Shown piece by piece: positions 7,106 through 10,451 of a DNA stretch of 10,451 bases. The notes beneath the pieces are model-generated. The model was given only the letters and a program-made list of their open reading frames with translations, ran no database searches and was not told the DNA's origin. The DNA lies in the NCBI GenBank assembly GCA_022709485.1, contig JAKLIS010000024.1, positions 1 through 10,451 of the forward strand, in the 5' to 3' direction. The stretch's first letter is position 1; the number at the start of each line of letters is the position of its first letter. The position numbers were made by a program, and so were the translations under genes. The DNA is from Elusimicrobiota bacterium. GTDB taxonomy: Bacteria > Elusimicrobiota > Elusimicrobia > F11.

Positions 7106-8667
7106 TTCTGCAGAACAGGCGTCTCCAGCTTCATCATGAGAAGCTTTTGGATCACGATGGTGGCCGCGCTTTGCACAATCCAGTAAATCACCAGGCCGGA
7201 CGGCATGGAAGCAAACATGAAGGTCAGCATGATCGGAAAAATATACATCATCTTCGCTTGAGCAGGATCCACTGAAACGGTGGTTGTTTTTTGCTGAATA
7301 AACATGCCGAGCCCCATCAGGATGGGCAGAACAAAGGTGGAATCCGCCGCGGAGAGATCCTTAATCCAAAACATCCAAGGAGCGCCTCTAAGGTCGTAGG
7401 CGGATCGAAGCATTTTAAAAATGGCGAAAAAGATGGGCATTTGGATGATCAAGGGCAAACAGCCCTCCATTCCCATGAATTTCATTCCGTGCTTCTTGTA
7501 TAGGTTCATCGTTTCGATATGAAGTCTCTGAGTATCCCCTTTATACATTTCCTGAATTTTTTTGATCTGGGGCTGAATAGTCTTCATTTTCAATGAACTT
7601 TGAAGACTCTTTTTGGTCAAAGGATACATGAGCAGCTGAACAAATATAGTGAGAACAATGATGGCCCATCCATAGTTGTGTGTGAATCGATTGACGAATT
7701 GGAGCGAAGCCAACAGAATTTTTTCAAGAAACCCGTAATCCACCGCCAATTTAAGATCAAAGTCAACTTTTTCCAACATATCCAACTGTTTTGGCCCCAC
7801 AAATAACTTGAAATCAAGAATTTTTGTTTCCTTCGGGCCGATTTTTTGAGAGATCGGAATAAAAATGGATGGGGGAAGAACCTTGTCGAAAAAGACTTGA
7901 GTAGAGGGCACCGTGCCGTTTTCGGGAATGAACGCCGCTAAAAAATGTTCATTGTCCACCCCGACCCAGCGAAAAGGGCCCGGCATGCTTTCATTTTTGA
8001 CTTTCCCAAAAAAAGCCCCCGGTTTCCAGGAGCGCACTCGATCCACAAGTCCCAAAGCCCGAATTTCAGCCCGTCCATCATTCTTATTCTTAACTCCTTC
8101 TGATTTTTTAAACAAACCCCCCGACCAAGTTAATGAATCATTTATGGAAATCTCTTGCTTTGAGGAGTTTTCAAAACTAAACCGAAGTTGGTGCATAAAG
8201 GACGCCTCTGAAAGGGTGAGTGTTTTTTTGACTTTAATTCCTTCCGGCAACAATCCAGAAAAAACAATTTGACGTGCGCCCACCGAATCAATTGCAAAGT
8301 TGGTTGATCCAAAGCTCTCCAATGGAAGCTGCCCGCCGATTTGTGTGGCTCCGACCAATTCAACCCAATGATTTTTTTCTTTCATCTGCCACGATGTGAT
8401 TCTGGCGCCTTTAGTTTCGAAAGTGATTATGTTTCTTTCATCTTCCAGCACTTTCAAAATGACCGGTGTCTGATTTTGGACTACTTTTTCCTGAATGGGG
8501 ATAGCATTCGGGGCCGCGATTTGCGTTTCCGGTGCCGGTTGAGAGGCTACGGTTTGGGCGGGCTTTTTGGGAGGCCCGTATTTGGAAACGACAAAAGCGT
8601 CCCAAAAAAATACGAAGGCAATTACAACGATTACGGCAGCAAAAAGATTGAAGTTCTGACTTTTCAT
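7102..8667 (-). CDS. yidC: Membrane protein insertase YidC
   Basis: A 521-residue Oxa1/YidC/Alb3 insertase that places proteins in the inner membrane alone or with SecYEG. It has the diderm layout: an N-terminal membrane anchor (7-27), a Pro/Ala/Gln-rich linker (31-68), a large periplasmic beta domain (about 70-300), and a five-helix core from about 315. Core landmarks are MYPLTKKSLQSSLKM (347-361), the cytoplasmic helical hairpin (365-395), GCLPLIIQMPIFFAIFKML (402-420), LRGAPWMFWIKDLSA (426-440) and MPSGLVIYWIVQS (488-500). The helix preceding MYPLT reads TIFVQLLMYPLT; Q344 occupies the position of the groove arginine (R366 in E. coli), a notable substitution. The C-terminus is short, without a long basic tail. 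ATG 8667 has AGGA ten bases upstream. yidD ends three bases before. Confidence 0.97.
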   Translation of the reverse strand: MKSQNFNLFAAVIVVIAFVFFWDAFVVSKYGPPKKPAQTVASQPAPETQIAAPNAIPIQEKVVQNQTPVILKVLEDERNIITFETKGARITSWQMKEKNHWVELVGATQIGGQLPLESFGSTNFAIDSVGARQIVFSGLLPEGIKVKKTLTLSEASFMHQLRFSFENSSKQEISINDSLTWSGGLFKKSEGVKNKNDGRAEIRALGLVDRVRSWKPGAFFGKVKNESMPGPFRWVGVDNEHFLAAFIPENGTVPSTQVFFDKVLPPSIFIPISQKIGPKETKILDFKLFVGPKQLDMLEKVDFDLKLAVDYGFLEKILLASLQFVNRFTHNYGWAIIVLTIFVQLLMYPLTKKSLQSSLKMKTIQPQIKKIQEMYKGDTQRLHIETMNLYKKHGMKFMGMEGCLPLIIQMPIFFAIFKMLRSAYDLRGAPWMFWIKDLSAADSTFVLPILMGLGMFIQQKTTTVSVDPAQAKMMYIFPIMLTFMFASMPSGLVIYWIVQSAATIVIQKLLMMKLETPVLQK

Positions 8668-8670
8668 AGT

Positions 8671-8895
8671 TTACTTGTCCTTTTGAGATAGATAGGGATC
8701 AAACCCTGAAGATGAAAAGGGATGGCAACGAAGTATTCTTCGGACGGCGTAAAGCATCCCCATAATGACGCCGCGATCAGAAATAGCCGCGCGCGCGTAC
8801 TCGGAACAGCTGGGATAAAATCGACAGCGCATCCCCGCGTAAGGCGAAATAGCCTTCTGATAAAAGGTAATGAGGAAGAGAACGGCCTGTTTCAT
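8671..8895 (-). CDS. yidD: Membrane protein insertion efficiency factor YidD
   Basis: A 74-residue small protein thought to assist YidC-dependent membrane insertion. It carries the family hallmarks: ITFYQKAISP (9-18), MRCRFYPSCSEYA (22-34) with C24 and C30, and ILRCHPF (54-60) with C57, followed by GFDP. I start at ATG 8895 (MKQAVLFL...), which gives the normal family length. The frame remains open upstream to a TTG at 8979; that would add 28 basic residues unlike YidD, and these fall where rnpA should be. No good Shine-Dalgarno precedes ATG 8895, so the start is less sure than the gene. It ends three bases before yidC. The gene lies in the usual place between rpmH/rnpA and yidC. Confidence 0.93.
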   Translation of the reverse strand: MKQAVLFLITFYQKAISPYAGMRCRFYPSCSEYARAAISDRGVIMGMLYAVRRILRCHPFSSSGFDPYLSQKDK

Positions 8896-9041
8896 AAATA
8901 AAAATGTCGCATGGGCAACTCTTCGGTTGGCTCGCAACAGAGAGGCCTTGCTCCGCTTTCCAAAGAAAACGGACAACAAAAAACGCCTGGCCAGACAAAA
9001 TTGAAGGATGATAAATCCGTCCTGAAAGACACTTCAGGGGT
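8896..9041. other. rpmH-yidD gap lacking a recognisable rnpA
   Basis: In most bacteria the RNase P protein gene (about 110-120 codons) lies here. I translated the minus strand in all three frames. None gives the RNR.KR..RE signature or a frame long enough for RnpA. The longest open frame is the upstream extension of yidD, which contains RRFLL and SLLRANRRVAHATF; this could at most be a remnant. A short inverted repeat, CCTGAA (9021-9026) facing TTCAGG (9033-9038), sits just after the rpmH stop but is not followed by a T-run, so it is not a convincing terminator. Confidence 0.5.
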
Positions 9042-9176
9042 TTATGCTGAAAGGCGTTTGCGTCCCTTTTGGCGCCGGCGGCTCAAGACGCCCCGACCAC
9101 CCGGTGTTTTCATGCGGGCGCGAAATCCAATTTTCTTTTTCCGGCGCCGGACATTGGGTCGAAATGTTGGTTTCAT
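9042..9176 (-). CDS. rpmH: 50S ribosomal protein L34 (bL34)
   Basis: A 44-residue, strongly basic protein of the large ribosomal subunit. The start [18 protein letters not shown], the middle [15 protein letters not shown] (22-36) and the end KGRKRLSA are diagnostic of bL34, with the family's normal length. It is read from ATG 9176 to TAA 9044-9042, with AAGGA seven bases upstream of the start. The Shine-Dalgarno lies in the 3' arm of a perfect hairpin. It is the first gene of the leftward series and is divergent from dnaA, the classical arrangement at bacterial origins. The same DNA has a 61-codon open frame in another phase, which is a shadow. Confidence 0.97.
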   Translation of the reverse strand: MKPTFRPNVRRRKKKIGFRARMKTPGGRGVLSRRRQKGRKRLSA

Positions 9177-9183
9177 AATGCGA

Positions 9184-9200
9184 TCCTTTTATCAAAAGGA
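9184..9200 (-). promoter_or_regulatory. rpmH leader hairpin covering the Shine-Dalgarno
   Basis: In the rpmH transcript TCCTTTT pairs perfectly with AAAAGGA across a GAT loop (7-bp stem). The AAGGA Shine-Dalgarno is in the 3' arm, seven bases before the ATG. Folding would hide the ribosome site and could tune L34 synthesis. The stem is mostly A-U and thus weak; the function is inferred. Confidence 0.4.
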
Positions 9201-9378
9201 AGTCTGTTAGGCAAATCATTCAAATTTTTAACAAAAAAAATTTGGAATTTGATTTTTAATTTGACGTTGTGTCATCACTATTCTAAGCTTATCACCTCTT
9301 TCAAAGCCTAGACGGATTTAACCTAACAAAAAATGATTTTTCCGTCGAGAAACCATTTAAGAATTTGACTTAAAGAGC

Positions 9379-9401
9379 GGGGCTTTTTTTGCCCAAAAGG
9401 A
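9379..9401 (+). promoter_or_regulatory. dnaA leader: hairpin and Shine-Dalgarno
   Basis: AAGGA (9397-9401) is spaced six bases from the dnaA ATG. Just upstream, GGGC (9380-9383), a T7 loop and GCCC (9391-9394) can form a small hairpin. Alternatively, CTTTT (9383-9387) can pair with AAAAG (9395-9399) and cover the ribosome site. The two folds are mutually exclusive. Any regulatory role is inferred. Confidence 0.35.
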
Positions 9402-9407
9402 TTTCAA

Positions 9408-10451
9408 ATGATCACTGCCAAAAAATCAGTGGAGGAACTTTGGGAACAAGTCCTCGCAACACTGAGGCCAGAATTAAAAGAAGAGACATTTGACTTGTGG
9501 CTGAAGCCCTTGGTTCCCGTGAGATTAGAAGCGGGACTCTTCTCCCTTAGAGTTCCCAACAGATTTTTCTCGGATTGGATCAAAACGCACTATCAAAACC
9601 GGATTGAGTTGGTGTTATCTCAAGGGGCCAACAGTCCGGTTAAGTTGGAAGTTGAGCTCCAAGAAGACGAAACCCTCCCTCCCATTCGGCGCGATTTTCC
9701 TCTTATTTCCGTCACTACAACTTCTCACCGGGCCCCTTTGTCTCCCTCCGCACATAATAAGGAAGAGGCGAGATTCGAACCCAAGTATGGGTTTGACAAT
9801 TTCGTGGTGGGCCCCTCCAACCGGTTTGCCGAAGCGGCCGCGGAAGCCGTGGCGAAAGATCCGGGCGGCGCGTACAACCCTTTATTTATTTATGGCGGCG
9901 TGGGCCTTGGGAAAACTCATCTTCTTCATTCCATCGGCCGGGCCATTATGCAGAAAGACGCCAATCGCAGGGTCTTGTACGTTCCCAGTGAAAAATTTAT
10001 CAATGAATTTATCGACGCCATCCGTTTTGAACGGATGAAAGATTTTAGGGCCAAATATCGAAGCTTGGATTGCCTTTTGATCGACGACATTCAATTTCTC
10101 ATGGGAAAAGATTCGTCTCAAGAAGAATTTTTTTACACTTTCAATACTCTTTATGAATCTCACAAGCAAATTGTGATATGTTCCGACCGGGCGCCGAGGG
10201 AAACCAATGTGGGCGATCGCTTAATTTCACGGTTTGAGTGGGGCGTCATTGCCGATATTCAGCCGCCGGATCTTGAAACGCGCATCGCAATTTTATTAAA
10301 GAAAACGGATTCGGCGGGCTTGAATGTTCCGGAAGACGTCACGTTGTTTGTGGCCAATCACATCAAAAATAATATACGGGAACTCGAAGGCGCCATTACC
10401 CGCATCACAGCCTATTCTTCTCTCACCGGAGCGCCTTTGACCGTGGACACC
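9408..10451 (+). CDS. dnaA: Chromosomal replication initiator DnaA (C-terminus beyond the window)
   Basis: DnaA binds the origin, oligomerises with ATP and opens the duplex. The first 348 codons are present, from ATG 9408. Domain I (about 1-75) has the usual pattern LWEQVLATLRPELKEETFDL (11-30) and VPNRFFSDWIK (49-59). Domain II is a short Pro/Ser-rich linker (about 85-120). The AAA+ domain begins at YGFDNFVVGPSNRFA (127-141) and has Walker A GGVGLGKT (163-170), Walker B LLIDDIQF (223-230), sensor 1 CSDR (258-261), arginine finger R275 in RLISRFEWG and sensor 2 R324 in NIRELEGAI. The DNA-binding domain IV lies past the window end. The gene is divergent from rpmH. Identity is certain; only the start could differ, and the Shine-Dalgarno supports the one chosen. 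Confidence 0.98.
   Translation, partial: MITAKKSVEELWEQVLATLRPELKEETFDLWLKPLVPVRLEAGLFSLRVPNRFFSDWIKTHYQNRIELVLSQGANSPVKLEVELQEDETLPPIRRDFPLISVTTTSHRAPLSPSAHNKEEARFEPKYGFDNFVVGPSNRFAEAAAEAVAKDPGGAYNPLFIYGGVGLGKTHLLHSIGRAIMQKDANRRVLYVPSEKFINEFIDAIRFERMKDFRAKYRSLDCLLIDDIQFLMGKDSSQEEFFYTFNTLYESHKQIVICSDRAPRETNVGDRLISRFEWGVIADIQPPDLETRIAILLKKTDSAGLNVPEDVTLFVANHIKNNIRELEGAITRITAYSSLTGAPLTVDT

Larger units (their letters stand above)
9177..9407. other. Divergent rpmH-dnaA intergenic region, candidate oriC
   Basis: These 231 bases separate the divergent rpmH and dnaA genes. Bases 9213-9260 hold only about six G/C, suitable for a DNA-unwinding element. All genes to the left run leftward and dnaA runs rightward, so both arms would be co-directional with forks leaving this point. 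I scanned both strands for TTATCCACA-type DnaA boxes and found only weak partial matches (TTTTTAACA at 9224-9232 and TTATCAAAA at 9189-9197), so the origin call rests on context. Promoters for both genes must lie here, but none is convincing: TTGACG (9261) with TAAGCT 17 bases later is the best pair toward dnaA and its -10 is poor. Confidence 0.45.

Noticed and set aside
8896..8979. TTG start for yidD at 8979
   Set aside because: It would add 28 residues not seen in YidD; the family begins at the 'M...FYQ..ISP' segment. I kept ATG 8895, though it lacks a clear Shine-Dalgarno.
9021..9038. CCTGAA/TTCAGG hairpin after rpmH as a terminator
   Set aside because: It is a six-base stem with no following T-run on the rpmH strand, and yidD would be cut off from the unit.
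9034..9219. 61-codon open frame across rpmH
   Set aside because: It is in a different phase from the diagnostic bL34 protein and has no recognisable features.
9261..9289. TTGACG-17 bases-TAAGCT as a dnaA promoter
   Set aside because: The -10 matches the consensus at only three positions; I mention it but do not call it.
9206..9340. GTTAGG/CCTAAC and AAATCATT/AATGATTT inverted pairs flanking the rpmH-dnaA gap
   Set aside because: The two pairs are in the wrong order to form one palindrome and are short enough to be chance in AT-rich DNA.

Overview
This window is a stretch of bacterial chromosome around the dnaA locus, probably from an uncultured or poorly studied diderm lineage. dnaA runs rightward from 9408 and is cut by the window's end. 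Everything to its left (nine genes, 1-9176) runs leftward. That divergence, the AT-rich 231-base gap between rpmH and dnaA, and the order rpmH-yidD-yidC-mnmE are the usual setting of a bacterial replication origin. No clear DnaA box is visible in the gap. YidC has the long N-terminal periplasmic domain of diderm bacteria. Dispersed GC-rich palindromes of a kind common in environmental genomes sit at two gene ends. I cannot assign a phylum with confidence.

Layout from right to left: dnaA (partial, +); divergent intergenic region and origin candidate; rpmH (bL34); a 146-base gap where rnpA would normally lie but where I find no RnpA; yidD; yidC; mnmE; a multi-membrane GT-C/TMTC-like protein with C-terminal TPRs; a HAD phosphatase; a 787-residue PAS histidine kinase fused to a membrane segment and a staphylococcal-nuclease-like (SNc) domain; a family-4 uracil-DNA glycosylase; and, after a repeat-bearing 115-base gap, the start of a UPF0158-like gene cut by the window edge. 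From yidD to the glycosylase the genes are separated by 20 bases or less or overlap (4-base overlaps at yidC/mnmE and HAD/kinase, 14 bases at kinase/glycosylase), so they are probably one transcription unit. It joins housekeeping functions (ribosomal protein, membrane insertion, tRNA modification) to accessory ones (sensor kinase, glycosyltransferase-like protein, DNA repair).

The most unusual object is the kinase fusion. It has a soluble N-terminal PAS/HisKA/HATPase kinase, then one membrane segment resembling a lipoprotein signal, then an SNc domain in which three of the five classical catalytic positions appear lost. The domain therefore looks like a binding or sensing module placed C-terminal to the kinase, the reverse of the usual sensor arrangement. 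An A8 run lies at the domain junction, where slippage would release a kinase without the membrane/SNc part. Other points are the missing rnpA, repeat-derived C-terminal tails on two proteins, a Gln at the YidC hydrophilic-groove arginine position, and leader hairpins that could cover the Shine-Dalgarno sequences of rpmH and dnaA.
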